Shown: positions 1 through 14,439 of the stretch, piece by piece
How the letters are laid out: the number at the start of each line of letters is the position of its first letter
Numbering within the stretch: the stretch's first letter is position 1
Source of the DNA: Cranoglanis bouderius
Taxonomy: Eukaryota > Chordata > Actinopteri > Siluriformes > Cranoglanididae
NCBI GenBank assembly: GCA_023630585.1
Contig: CM042553.1
Coordinates: 19,926,520-19,990,519 of the forward strand
Direction of reading: 5' to 3'
DNA length: 64,000 nucleotides
Program-made: the position numbers and the translations under genes
Notes under the pieces: generated by a model
What the model was told of the DNA's origin: nothing
Databases searched by the model: none
Seen by the model: only the letters and a program-made list of their open reading frames with translations

Positions 1-475
1 TTGTCTTGGTTTTTGAATATTCACTTTATTTACAAAGTGGTTAGGAAAGAAAACCCCCATGCAGACGTTCAACAGCGCTGATGTAGTAAATAGACCAAGT
101 AATGGCATTATTAACACAGGCATATCAACATAAATAACACTAACACTCATTCGTCCTCGAGTCTAAAGCACGTCCCATCTCGTGGACGTCGGATACTTCT
201 CGAAAGCACCCTGTTATTGTTCGTCATCGTCTTAATATGCACATACAGTATTCACAGCTCACTGAAAAAAAAAAAAGAAAAAAAAAAGATGGGTCATTTT
301 TGCTGAAGCGCTACAAAAATAACATCGTATTGTCCACCATCTTTCCAGCGTCATCTGGAGAAAAATAGACTGTACAAGAGCTCAGCGGGAGGAGGGAGCG
401 GAGAAGTGTGAGGAGGGACGGGGGAAAAAAAGGGGAAGAGCTTTCGGAGATGTGGAGAATGTTGCTGAACAATCT
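1..475 (-). other. sez6: sez6 3' UTR with poly(A) signal
   Basis: The sequence after the stop at 476 has no ORF and carries AATAAA on the minus strand at 25-30, so cleavage would fall close to the window edge. It includes an A/T-rich run near 265-290. The exact 3' end is inferred. Confidence 0.65.
25..30 (-). terminator. Poly(A) signal AATAAA for the canonical sez6 transcript
   Basis: Plus-strand TTTATT is AATAAA on the minus strand, about 450 bases after the stop codon. Canonical hexamer; the cleavage site itself is not visible. Confidence 0.55.
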
Positions 476-505
476 CTAAACAGCCACCTCATATTGCCTG
501 GTCTC
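476..505 (-). CDS. sez6: sez6 terminal coding segment
   Basis: After an acceptor GTGTTTGCAG the minus strand reads ETRQYEVAV then TAG. Spliced to the tail exon it gives YETGETRQYEVAV, close to the ETREYEVSI ending that I recall from SEZ6-family proteins. The hydrophobic C-terminal residue (VAV) resembles a class II PDZ ligand. Too short for ordinary ORF calling; support is the family match, acceptor and exact phase. Confidence 0.9.
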   Translation of the reverse strand, partial: ETRQYEVAV

Positions 506-3500
506 CTGCAAACACACACATACTGTAGTCATCAAGCACTTTTTGGAGCAACGGTGAGTGTTACAACAGATAAGTGATAATACTGCGATAATACTGTATC
601 TTTATAAAACAATGGCACCACGTGTCTCGCTGGAGAGTTCTTCCATCAGGACGCCTCACCTTGTTGCTCTTCTGATGGTGCAGCCACAGTCACACACACA
701 CAGCCATTAGTTATCATGGAAGGCCAGCCGGGGCTGATGGGAAGGGTGGTGTAGGAGCAGGATGCGCATACGGCCAATGAGAGGAGCATGTAGATGCAGA
801 GAGTAAAAGACATCATGAGAACTCCTCAGCAGTTCTCACAGCTCATGCACACAGCAGTGAAGTTCAGAAGCCAACTTTTCTCCACAGTATATCTCTTCTT
901 TTATGGTTGTTTTAAGTGTATCGGGTTATTAACTCCAACGTTCTCAGCATGAGCTCAGATTCTAACTCGTTTGTACATTGTTGTACAAAAAAATAACAAT
1001 AATAGCCAACTCTATATATAAGGAACAAACCCGTTTACATTTCTACCACAGCGCTGTTGAGTTCTCAGTTCTGATTGATCAGAAGGTGCTGATTAATTTT
1101 CAGACAGTAGCTGAATTCTGGCTATAGTTCAACCCACAGATGGCTCATGTTTATAGCTACTATAACTTTATGTAACTTTATGCAAAGTTATGTAACTTAT
1201 TTTGCACACGTTACACAATCTCAGACGTATACAAAGTACAATATGTTGCTCATTAATAAATAAGAAAATACGATTTTTGATAGTTCTCTGTGGTATAAGA
1301 GGAATAAAATACTTCAGGTCGTTTTAATATACAGATCACATGATTCCAGTTCCAATGATCAGACCACACAGATTCGAAACCACCCGAAATGAAAGCAGCC
1401 ACTGAAGCAAACTCATTCCCGGTGGTGTGAAATGGATGACAATGACGGTCAGGATGTAGGGAATGAAATGGATGTGGATAAAGAACACATACCTGTACAC
1501 TATGCAAACGACTCGAGGGGGAGTCAAATTAAACTCTTTTTTTTTTAAACCCAATTTTTTACTTGGCATTGTTTTATTGGAAATGTACATCCCCAACATG
1601 TTATCATGTTTCGACATCATCTCCATGTACAGTGCCCTCCACTAATATTTGCACCCTTAGTAAATATGAGCAAACAAGGCTGTGAAAATTTGTCTTTATT
1701 GTTTAACCTTTTGATCTTTGATACCTTTTGATACTCTCATGGATATCAAACAATTGCAAACACAGCACAGGTTTATCCTAAAAACAATCTTTGCTAAATA
1801 TAGGTGTGCAACAATTATTGGCACCCTTTTAGTCAATACTTTGTGCTCCCTCCCTTTGCCAAGATAACAGCTCTGAGTCTTCTCCTATAATGCCTGATGA
1901 GGTTGGAGAATACACGGAAAGAGATCTGAGACCGTTCCTCCATACAGAATCTCTCCAGATCCTTCAAATTTCGAGGTCCACGCTGGTGGACTCTCCTCTT
2001 CAGTTCACAAGTCAGGGGACTGGGAAGGCCAGGGCAGGACCTTGATTTTGTGGGCAGTAAACCATTTTTGTGTTGATTTTGATGTATGTTTTGGATCATT
2101 GTCCTGCTGGAAGATCTGACCACGGCCCATTTGAAGCTTTCTGGCAGAGGCAGTCAGGTTTTCATTTAATATCTGTTGATATTTGATGCCATGATGTATC
2201 CTAACAAAATGTCCAGGTCCTCTGGCAGAAAAACAGCCCCAAAACATTAAAGAGCCACCACCATATTTAACCATGTGCATGAGGTACTTTTCCATATGGC
2301 TACCTCTCTGTGTGCCAAACCCACCTCTGGTGTTTATTGCCAGAAAGCTCCATTTTGGTTTCATCTGACCATAGAACCCGATCCCATCTGAAGTTCCAGT
2401 AGTGTCTGGCAAACCGAAGACGCTTGAGTTTGTTTTTGGATGAGAGTAGAGACTTTTTTCTTGAAACCCTTCCAAACAACTTGTGGTGATGTAGGTGACT
2501 TCGGATTGTAGTTTTGGAGACTTTCTGACCCCAAGACACAACTAACAATTGATGGTGGAAATGGGCATTTTCAATGCTTGCAATGTTATTTTCTTATAGC
2601 CACTTCCCATTTTGTGAAGCTAAACAACCTTTTGCCGCACATCACAGCTATATTCCTTGGTCTTACCCATTGTTATAAATGAGTAAGGGAATTTGGCCTA
2701 TGTGTTACCTCATATTTATACCCCTGTGAAACAGGAAGTCACCCAGGTGTACTAAAAAATGTAAAATATCAATGGGAATATATACGTAAAATATATTTTT
2801 CTCATATGAATTCATAGGGGGGCCAATAATTGTTGCACACCTATATTTTAAAAGATACTTTTTTTGGATAAACCTGTGTTGTGTTTGCAATTTTTTGATA
2901 TCCATGAGAGTATTTTTGTGAATTTTCAGAACAAAAGATCAAAAGGTTAAACAATAAAGACAAGTTTTCACAGCCTTCTTTGCTCATATTTACCAAGGGT
3001 GCCAATATTAGTTCGGGCACTGTAATTCAGGGCAAGTATTCAATGAGTGTCTGGATTTGAAACAAGGAAATCATTTCAACTCTAATTTATGTCTTTTAAG
3101 GTTTTCATTTGACTCATGGTCGTACATCACACTTTGCTTCTTTGCGATTTGCCTCTCAGGGCTGATCTTCAAATTAATACAAGGTCTGGCTTTCAGTAGA
3201 CTCTGGTGTGGCTCCTGTTTGGTTGGAGTGAAAACGTGCACCCACACTTTGCGGATAAGATTGGACACCCCAGCTCTAATCCTTTACACACCAATCAGTT
3301 CTCAGAGACTTTCGTACAGGTATGTACAGTATGTTCCATATAACCGGCTCGAATGAACACTTCAAACAAAACTCTGACATTTGGACTCTGATATACAATA
3401 AATCTACCTTATGGTAATGCCTTAGATTAAGGTTCCTTTAACTGATATTATTCAAGACATTATGTAACACGAACAAACCATGAACTTCGTTAATACACCA

Positions 3501-3526
3501 TAAATGACACTAGTAAGTAAATTAAA

Positions 3527-3562
<36 letters not shown>

Positions 3563-6435
3563 CCAAACAAACCATTAATCAACCATTATACACATCATCA
3601 ATGAGTAAAATAAAGTCTCTAATGAGTAACAATGACAATAAGTTCAGAAAGTCTGATTTATCAAATTATTATGTTTTGATTTATAAATTTATAAATTTAT
3701 CAAAATTTAGCAACATGTTTGTAATTCATATTCGACTCTTTTATCCAGACTTATATTTAGCCAGAATTGGAAACATTTATCAGTGAAGGTGTATTTCATT
3801 AACATTTAAACAAACCTCAATTAATACATATTTATTTACTTTTTAATGCAGAAGTCTGTGGTTTGTTCAGTAAATAATGTTAGTTAAAAGACCTTAATGT
3901 ACAGCGTTACATTAAGCTTTAGTTAGTTAGACGCCCTCATTATGTCCTTTGGTTTCTGCCACCAGATGGTGGACACAAAGTGACACGCATATTTCAGATT
4001 TTCTTTCCAACACAAAGCCGCTCCTGCGTCCGTGTCTCTAATTAACGCTGGAACATGTTGCTTAATACCACATTTCAGAAGCAGAAAGTCAGAGTTAGTG
4101 ATTTTAATCTAGGGTGAAAATGGAAATGTCTGCTGGTGATGCAATGACAGGACGGATGGCATCGCCCAGCGGTCAGGACAGGACGACGGTGTTCTGGGAG
4201 TCCACGTCTCTCAGGTTCAGGGCTTCCATACTTACTCCAGTCTCGTAGACGGGGTTGTCGAAAGCCGATTCCTCTGTCATGTTGTCATAGGGAAGTGAGG
4301 AGGAGCTGGACAGGCGCATGTTCTTTCCCTGGACTCTGTAAAAGACACGTTGGTTGGCGCTTCTGATGTTGATAATAAATATAAAGTGTGGACACCCTGC
4401 TTTGAGGATAAAGCATAGCTACTCACTTGGAGAAGTAAAGGAAAATGCCCAGGATGACAAGTAGCACCACTGCAGCAGGAAGCATGACTGCGATGGCAGT
4501 ATCTGTGCCCTCGGTACCAAAATCAGTGCTGACTACTAAATGGAGAGAAGCGTAAAAGATTTTAGCAGATGGTCAGAACTTTCTAAAAATGATCTGTTAC
4601 TGCAGTGTGTTGTCCTTTCCCTTAAACGAACATGCAATGGTGCACCGTTTTGATGTTTTTCCAAAAACAGTATGTATTTTGGGTTAAAATTGTCTCAAAA
4701 TGAAATGTCATAAATTAAAGAAGATCATGTAAATGATGGACTTTTAAAAGAAACAATATCCCTGCTAAGCATCCAGTGTAAAATTCTCTACCATTTGAAT
4801 ACAGCCTATGGATATGTCTTTAATAAATGCTTTGATGTCCCATATAGACTCCCTGACTAAATGTTGAATTGGCTTTAATGGCACTAGGTGCAGTCATACA
4901 AGTTAAAATACTTGACATTGCAATTACAGATTTATAAAGCTAAACGAACAGCCATCTGGCAAAACACGCCTGAAATCCTGAGTAATTAGTTTCAATCTCC
5001 AGACATGAGAGATAACCTTACCGTCCAATCTGCGCTCATTAACATCTCTTGAGGAGGCTGCAAAAAAAAAAAAAAGAAGGGCAATTATGAGTGTAATTGA
5101 AACACCTGAAGCAAAAACCTGTAGGAAAACATAAATTACGACGTTAAAAAAAATCCCACCTCTTGCATAAAAGTGATTTAGGACACTGACAAGGCTTAAG
5201 GCACTTGAAAAGAATGGAGTCTATTAAGAAACGCTTTGTGATTGAGTGGCCTCATTTTCTCCAAATGGCATTTCAGCAGCACCACCGTCTAAATGGTGCT
5301 ATTGCGACAGCTTTATACAGAAAACACTGGCGAGATCAGTTTTCATTTAAACTAATGACTTCAATTTACAGAAAATAAAAAATCTGGAGTGGATGTAGAT
5401 AGAAAGAAATAGCAGGCAAATTTTTCCCACCTGATCCGGACGACAGAGTGCTGCTTAAGGCTTAGACCATTATAATGGGAGGGCGTTTTCTCAATGAACC
5501 AATTCAACCAGAATTCAAATCATTTTCAGCTGGAGTACACTCTCTCTTTACAAACACGCAACTGCTAAACACCTCCATCTTTATTCTTTCTCATTACTTT
5601 CAGAACTTGTGATATCGGATTTATTTCTCAGCGTCGCAGTTCCTACCCCGGCATGCAGGCGGCGCTGCGCTCCACTCAGACGGATGTCCCGGGAGGCAGC
5701 GGATGGTGGCTTCGCCGTGCAGCTCGTATCCCGGGCGGCACGTGAAGCTCAGCGTCTCTCCAGCCTGGAAGAAGGCTTTCTCTGAGCTCTGGATGGCAGT
5801 GGAAGGAGCTCCGGGGTTAGCACAAGGTTCGTACCTTTCAGCTAGGGAACAACACGGTGTAAAAATGACCTGCTTAATAAGAACCATGTGAGAAGAATTC
5901 ACAAAGATGACACTTTGCCTGATGTATGACATGAATCAGTCCACTAGGGGGCGATAGAGTCTAAGAGTGCAGACCTCTGCAACCTACATGGTGCATTTCT
6001 TCTAAAAACTTACTGCTATGCAAGTAATTACTACATCAGCTATGAGACCAAGAAACTTAGAAAGATATATTAATGAGAGAGATTAATCTTTTTACAATCA
6101 CAGAACTTTCCTATGGTTTAAAAAATCTCAACTGTTTTACATCCTAATAACATCCAACTTTCAGACTCATCTTCGGAGAACATACAAACTCCGCGCACAC
6201 AGGGCGGAGGCGGGATTCGAACCCCCAACCCAAGGAGATGCGAGGCAAACGTGCTATACAAAAGTTTGGTCTGGATTAGTTTTACATGTGGAGGATGATG
6301 TAATTATTACTCTGGGATTTTAGCCCCGCCCAACCCCATCATGTCAGGAAATTTTTACAGACTTTCCACATATGGAAAGATTATGGATTACGTCTTTTAC
6401 CTTCTATAAAATGACCAGCAGAAATAATCCCAGGT

Positions 6436-6473
<38 letters not shown>

Positions 6474-9400
6474 CAGTATATACTGTCAGAATTGATATGT
6501 TATATATCTTATCCTGTGGGAAAAGAGGTTTTATTTGTTTATAATTCTAATTTTGTTTGTTTAGTACACTGTAAAAAAAAAAAAAAAGGACTGTAAAGTT
6601 TACAATACTTTACCGGCAACAGAGTTACCAAAAAAAGTACTGTAAAAAAGGTTACAAAGGTAATGCCTATGTTATGATATGTTATGGTCATGTGACCTAC
6701 TAATGATAACGCGCAACAACAAGCGGTTAAAATAAACGTCAAAAGAATCAGTTTGTATTAATATGAGACGTATGAAGTCTGTATAGACCTTTTGGTGTGA
6801 TGTGATCTCTGATCGCTTATCCCATGTGAATCGTAATCATAATTACTACAGACGGCAGTCCAGAGGTAATGTTACTTAACAAATATACAGTATTTCTCCA
6901 TGTGAATAGTACTTTAGAGACAAATTTCCAGCCGTTACATGTGTACGTGTACTGCATGATAGTTACTGTTCATTATGTTTTATACCAGACATCCTTGTCC
7001 ACGTTGCTACATTTAATATACAACTAGAAATCAGAGCACAGACTTACGGACACACTTGGGTATCTTCTCGCTCCACTTGGGCTCGGCCGTGTCGCGGCTG
7101 TAGCAGGTGAGCAGGCCCGGGCCTGAGAGTGTGTAGCCTTTATTACACATGTATTGCACAGTGGAGCCCACGGTGAAGCGCGAACCCGTCATCAGCCTGC
7201 GTCCATGTTCTACAGAGCCTGGGTCCTGACACAACGTCACTACACACACACACACACACATAAGCAGAAGTCATTCAATTAACCCCCCTGGATCAGAGAG
7301 GCTTTAAGTGTGGTGTGATAAGTATGAACGCTCTCAGTAAACTTTCTATGAACTCTGGTGAACTCTTTGTAATTTCGAAATAAAAAGCTGTGAGAAGTGC
7401 AAAGATCACCGCTGACTGTTCCAGAGCGGCCCACAGGACACAATATGCTGCACATTAAAAATGAACAGGGTAGAATATTGAGCCCTTCTGGGTGATGCAT
7501 CAGATTTATAAAGTATAAAGGAGGCAAAACGTGGGGGGGGGGTTGGTGGGGGGTAAAAAAAGCACAAGCCAGAAGGTTTTTGGAAGTTTTCCCCTCTACA
7601 GGGAGAGGTTGGTCTATAGTTATATCTGCATTCCGCAAGATGGCTTTTAAATTAGATCCCATTCACACCTAGAGTTAGTGAAGCCATAATTATGTTAAAG
7701 AAATCATGACACAGGTAGAAATAAAAGACATCATCATCCAAATAATTAAAAAGAATGTAAAACAAGGCGTAGTATTAGAATTCATCAGTCTCAGTGCATC
7801 ATATAAACTATTTGTTAACAATTTAAGGCTGTTTTAAATATAAGTATCAAATATAAGATATAATGTTGAATCTATAATAATAATAAAATGATATAATTTA
7901 GACCGGAATTTTATAAACGTTTAGTTATAAACATATTGGCAGATTTTTTTTATTCAAGGTATAATTTGTATAATATTGTTTTATCCTTTTTTACTCATTG
8001 TATTCCTTCACAATGACATCTATTTACTATTTTAATGAATCTATTTACGTTTTATCATAATTTTTTTTTTTTAAAGAAAAGTCAAAATTCATATGATATG
8101 CATTTCATTCATATAATTTATGAATGAAAGGGTTAAGTATAAGAAAACCACAAGGAAGCAATGTTTGTCTTATAAATATCAATGTTTCAGATGTATGCAT
8201 GTATGTATTTATTTGTTTATTTATTTATTTGCCGACTATAATCCATCAGCAGCAGCTCATATTTCTAGAATACAGGTAGCTCAGGTCCCAAATGGCTGTA
8301 TATTCACTATATATGTTCACCACATAGGGTATAACATCATGGGGTTCCAGAATGCCTGGAGTGCGCTATGTTCTCAACTTTACTTTTCAGATATTCAGCC
8401 ACAGAACAAAACGTAGCTGTTAGTGCATAAAAATAACACAGGAAAAGTACAAATTTAGTTGAGGGGCACATATCTTCTTCTTTTCCTTTCGGCTGTTCCC
8501 TTCAGGGGTCGCCACAGCGAATCATCTGCCTCCATCTAGCCCTATCCCCTGCATCCTCTTCTCTCAGACCGACTACCTTCATGTCCTCCTTCACTACATC
8601 CATAAACCTCCTCTTTGGTCTTCCTCTCGGCCTCCTGCCTGGCAGCTCTAACCTCAGCATCCTTTTACCGATATATTCACTCTCCCTCCTCTGAACATGT
8701 CCAAACCATCTCAACCTGGCCTCTCTAATTTTGTCTCCAAAACATCTCACATGTGCTGTCCCTCTGATGTACTCGTTCCTGATCCTATCCATCCTCGTCA
8801 CTCCCAAAGAGAACCTCAACATCTTCAGCTCTGCTACCTCTAACTCTTCCTCCTGTCTTTTCCTCAGTGCAACTGTCTCCAAACCGTACAACATCGCTGG
8901 TCTCACTACTGTCCTGTACACCTTTCCTTTCATTCTTGCTGGTACTCTTTTATCACACAACAGACCTGACACTTTTCTCCACCCATTCCAACCTGCCTGC
9001 ACACGCTTCTTCACCTCTTTTCCACACTCCCCGTTGCTCTGGACTGTTGACCCTAAGTACTTAAAATCCTGCACCTTCTTTATCTCTTCTCCCTGTAACC
9101 TCACTGTTCCACTTGGATCCCTCTCATTCACACACATGTATTCTGTCTTGTTGCGACTAACCTTCATTCCTCTTCTCTCCAGAGCAAACCTCCACCTCTC
9201 TAGAGTTTCCTCCACCTGCTCCCTGCTCTCACTACAGATCACAATGTCATCCGCAAACATCATAGTCCATGGAGATTCCTGTCTGACCTCATCTGTCAGC
9301 CTGTCCATCACCACCGCAAACAAGAAGGGGCTCAGAGCCGATCCTTGATGCAGTCCCACCTTCACCGTGAACTCCTCTGTCACACCTACCGCACACCTTA

Positions 9401-12400
9401 CCACTGTCCTACTGCTCTCATACATATCCTGCACCACTCTAACATACTTCTCTGCCACTCCAGACCTCCTCATACAATACCACAGCTCCTCTCTTGGCAC
9501 CCTGTCATACGCTTTCTCTAAATCTACAAAGACACAATGCAGCTCTTTCTGACCCTCTCTGTACTTCTCCATCAACATTCTCATATATACCGAGTAAATA
9601 TGGCATGTCGTTACCACCCACCTCTACACCATCGAAAAATATACACAAAACATGATCACTAGAGATTTATCTGAGGAACACCTTCATATCAGAACAATCT
9701 GAACAGGAAATAAAACAGTGTGACGTTTAGGATATAAAAGTTCTAGGTTTATACAGTAGGTATGCCTGTAGGTGGCAGTTCTTCCCCTCAACTCTCCAAA
9801 TGTCTGTATAATCGTGGCTTGGCTTTCACTTGTCTGGCGTTTTATTACTGCATCGGTTTTGCTGGCGCACTTTAATCACATCAAAAGACAGACAGAGTGT
9901 GACATGATTCAGGACATTGATTCTGATTAACTGTAATTTTGACGTGAACGGAACACAGATAAGTGCTGGGCTTTAGCGAACAATTTCTCTTGTAAAAAGG
10001 TTTTTATGAGAGTAATTCAGTAGATCCACTTACAGTGAAACTCGGCGGATGATGTGCTTCCACAGAGCCCGTGAGGATGGGATTTTATCACCGTGTAATG
10101 ATAACTCTGAATGCCGTTTGAAATGCTTGGGAACGGCATATTTGAGATGAAACAGCTAGGGTGTTTGAGAGAAATACTGTAGTGACGCTGTGTGTTTCCA
10201 CAAAGCCCTGAGAATGATGATTTAATCACTGCTGAGCTCAAATTTTAGGATGTAGAGAGCCAAAATCAGGACATAAATTCTCGCAGTGTTATGATGAGTG
10301 TGCTAGCCAACAATCCTAAAATTATTGCAACATAAAAAAAACAACATTATTTGCAAAATTTGCCAGAGACAGTGGACAGCTAAACACGTGTATTGGCGAA
10401 CAAGAAGGTTACTCTTTATTTACAAGCTTGGTTTAAGCTTAATTTCAATTTCTTGTATGCTTAATAAGTAAGGAATATACACAACACAGGAGAGTAATCA
10501 ACAGTGGGATGGTGTGATGTGGCCCTATACAAGGTGGAGTTACTCTTACCACCGCAAAGTTGATTATTATCCAATAACAGCATGCCCTGAAGTGTATTAT
10601 TGATCTTATACCACAACAATTTGCCAACAATGACATGTTTTCTTTACCTGCCATGACCTGCATTTGCATACTTGAACATGATTGGCTCCTATAATTTATG
10701 ATGCAATAACTTACCTCAGCTTCAAAACAAACTTCAAAATGTACCACAGTTACATTTTTTTTTTAGCAGTTGGACCAGTCTGCACAGTGAAATTAAACGA
10801 TTTTAATCACAAAGACTGTTTTTTATAAGGTTTAAAGTGACACTGGATGTGATGATGATGATAAAAAAAAAAAAAAGTTAAAAATGGACTCGACTAAGTC
10901 CAGGTGTGCATGCGTATGCTTATTAAAGTATACCTGATGTTGTCATGACCACTAACCTTTCTCACAGCTGGGCACGTCTCCGCTCCACGTCAGATCCCAC
11001 TGGCACATGAGGATTTCAGATCCGACCACCTGAAAGCCTGGGTAGCACTGGTAGGTCACCACTGTTCCGTGAATCAGATCCGGGTGGGACGTGCTCTTCC
11101 AGCCGTTCGTGATCTCTGGTAATTCTGAGCACGTGTCATTGCGGGCCACCTCTAAGGACAGAAAGAACAAAAGAGCATTATTAACGGATTGGATTACTGG
11201 ACCGTCGGATGAATTTCATCTAGATCATTTAGTATAAGGCCGAATGGAAGTAGCAGTTTCACAATCGCCCATTGACCATGCGGAGCCGAGCGCCAAATGC
11301 TGCAGCCAAGTAGGCGGGCTTGGAAAAGGAGAATGCTGCTGAGGTGACACATCGTGCATCATTTTGCATGTAAATGAGATTTCAGCCAGAGAGCAGTATG
11401 ACATCCTTTCACAACGATTGTCCACAGTGCTACAAGCCAACGTACAGCTCTGCCAAGCAAGCTGGCAGCACTAATGCTTACTGTGACACCAGTGGCTTTG
11501 GGTTCAGATGGAAAATTGCCAAGATTCGTCTTTTTTTTTTTTTAATACTATTATTAAATGTTGTTCGGGCACAGTATCTCTTCTCTGACCTTGAATTGAA
11601 AACAGCCGTTCAACAAATGTTAATCTTCATTAAATCCTCATTCACAACTCCATGCATTGTAAATTCAGCTGAAATAATAATAACTGTGACCAATGGGTTT
11701 TAAAAAAAATGCTGCTATTTGACAATCTGATGTTCCAATGATTTGTTTGACTGTCTAGATGTTGCGCAATCATGTGCGATCTGACTGCCCATTTCGCACC
11801 CTTATTTCACCTAGTGGTCAAAAATTGGAACAGCAACAAGCACTGAGAGTGGCCCATTGGTGCAGGAAGCATGCTGCGCCATCCCTGCTCTATGAACAAA
11901 CACATTTTGTCTAATACTGCTCAGAACTTGCTGCTAGACTGTACTCTGGATGACTGTATGTTGCCGACTGCCTATTGCAGGGTTACTTTAAAATTTCACT
12001 GGATAGTAGCCGGTAGCGTAAGTGTGATAGTCTCTTGACTTAATTTTGTTCGAGGCTATGCCATCATTAATATCGTCCCATCTAACGAAAACCTACGGTC
12101 ACGACCCACAGATGCTTAAAAGCCAAAAAATCCAGGAAGTGCCACCTACCAAAGAAATGCACCACAAAGCCATTGTTGTAGCCGTAGATATTGGTGGCAG
12201 GATCAGACTGGAACTGAATGGTCACATCTGCCATGGAGGTATAAAGTTTGAATCTGGGTAGAGTGCCACTGTACTGGCCCAGGATGTTGGCCGTGAGGTC
12301 ATCGCCATCGTAAAACGTCAGTATGTCGTTCTTACCAAGATGAAGTCTGCAAGAGAGCACATTATACACGTTATAATTATATTATACCACAGCACTGTTG

Positions 12401-14078
12401 AATTCTGTTTGGTTAGAAGTACTTTGGACAGTAGCTCGGCTGCGAGGCAAATCACAGGTTCATATTAATGAAGTGCTTGTAATCATTTCTATAGTAACCT
12501 GTACAGCAGACTCTCCACATAAACATGCGTGTGTAACTGTGTAAAAACTTGTGTAATTGTTAACTGTAGTTGATGACTTAAGTCCAAAAGTTATGCAGCT
12601 GCTAAAGTGGATTATCTGGGTGTTCCATTCAGATTACGCACATCATCAAGGAAAAATGATGATTAACACACACTGTGTCAGTTTCTATACAGTGACCACA
12701 GCACCACTGTTGGCTGGTTAGTTTTGAGTGATGGACAGTTTCTTAACCCAACAGTGACATTGAAACTGTTGCACCTGGTCCCTTTCCATTGATGGCTGAT
12801 AAATTGTCTGACAGATTGACTACAGTCACTAACTGTACACGTACAAAGTGACCTAAATGGTAGGTCTCAGGTTCCCAACCATGGTCCTGGAGATCCATCT
12901 GTCCTGCGCATCCAACACTCCCAGAGCAGGGAAAACACTAAGGTTCTCCAGGACTAGGGTTGGGAACCTGTGTGGTTGGTGAACCTCAGAAAGTGGCATC
13001 TGAGCGTAATATACTGGAAATGGATCTCACATAGGTGGCGCTGAAAGATCTCCAGGATCTCCTGTTCAATGTTCTAACCATGTCCATACTGGTAGATTTA
13101 GACAGGTGACTCTAAATTGTCCACTGGGTGTGAATAATACATGTGTGTATGATGCCTTGCTAGGACTGGCATCCCATCCAGGTACGCCTCATGCCTAGTA
13201 TTTCAAATGCATCGTGACCTTGACCAGAATAAAGCACTCACTGAAGACAAATGAATGGATGCGGCATACTTTCATGCCCTAAAACGCATTCTTTCCACGC
13301 TTTTGTCTTGTCGGCTTTGTTGCGTATCTGGGAAATACTCGCTCTGTCCCACCGAGACATCCAGAAGGCTTTATGTGGGATCTAAATCCAGAGTGATATT
13401 GACAGGAGCCGAGTGGAAATAAACACTGAATAATTCAGAGATCTTCTAGCTCATGAATATGTAGAGGTCTGTGTATGTTTTTGCGTAATGGGAATAAAAT
13501 GATCCATTTATGATAATGCCCAGCGTACCAGAGTACATCCAGAGCTTCAAGCAAGTAAACTCCCCTGGCCATCAAACAGCCTACATTGATGTAGACCTCT
13601 GCATTGTGAGATTTGTTTAATCTCCTAGGCAAACACGGGCCGGAGCCGACATGTCCACACCACTGGGCTTCGAGATCATTTGCATTTTGATGAGCTGCTT
13701 CACAGGCTGAATTATTTACTTTAAGAGCGGGGTGGCATTCACACCGATAAACAGATGTGACAATCCAATATTGCAAAGAAAGGGCAATAGAGCTCCTGCA
13801 TTTGGGACACTTGGAATAATTGTCATTCGGAGCTTTCCTCTCAGTTTTTGGACCAACCCCCCCCCCCCCCCCCTTAAAAAAACAAAAAAACACTAGCACT
13901 GAAAAAACAGAAAGCACAAAGGGTGGAAAGATTCCTGGCTGAGCAGCGAGCAGTGTCGGCTGGAAGAATCAATCATGTTTTCAATTCTGCAGTGGCCGTT
14001 CTGTTTATTTGTAATATGAAAAACCGCTGGAGGTGTCCACACACTCAAGTCTGGAGTGCAATGGAGTTAACCTTTACA

Positions 14079-14116
<38 letters not shown>

Positions 14117-14396
14117 TGTACACTGTTTTTCTAACGAGTATGTGGTGGTTCAGGTGGTTCATAAGACAATCTGCCAACAATTTGTGTAATTGCACAGGTT
14201 TTTTTTCTTCTTCTTAGCTGTAGTGTGTGAGCGTGTGAGTGTACGTGTGTATGCATAATCTGTGAATCAGGCTTATTATGCAGAAGAACTATCACTCATA
14301 CACCTACACATTCACATTATAGTCATGACTTGTATAATTTCACAGGTCTTAGGTTGTCTCATATTTGATCGATGTGTTTGCAGTTGTACTGGATAG

Positions 14397-14439
<43 letters not shown>

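Larger units (their letters stand above)
506..4235 (-). other. Last sez6 intron (3.7 kb)
   Basis: Holds a MITE fragment (about 1035-1330), a Tc1-like copy (1630-3022), a hairpin-repeat end around 3180-3280, an (AAT)n run (3526-3561) and the read-through tail. 3562-4172 is AT-rich with nothing recognised except the candidate poly(A) signal. Confidence 0.8.
5842..7047 (-). other. Sushi4-Sushi5 intron
   Basis: Holds a SINE head (6160-6255), an (AT)n run (6447-6472) and AT-rich sequence. 6500-7020 has no further feature that I recognise. Confidence 0.8.
7240..10956 (-). other. Sushi3-Sushi4 intron (3.7 kb)
   Basis: Holds a (CA)n at its 3' splice site, the RTE-like LINE copy at 8474-9583, a diverged direct duplication at 10030-10240 and a MITE piece at about 10540-10690. 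7660-8460 is AT-rich with nothing recognised. Confidence 0.8.

Noticed and set aside
6160..6255. Possible true tRNA gene because of an exact box B
   Set aside because: The rest does not fold into a cloverleaf and continues into a SINE body.
8731..9348. 205-codon plus-strand ORF
   Set aside because: Antisense shadow of the RTE-like reverse transcriptase; the same shadow appears at 56807-57232.
13435..13917. 160-codon minus-strand ORF
   Set aside because: Starts in the poly(C)/A-rich tract, has no recognisable domain and is not flanked by phase-compatible splice sites.
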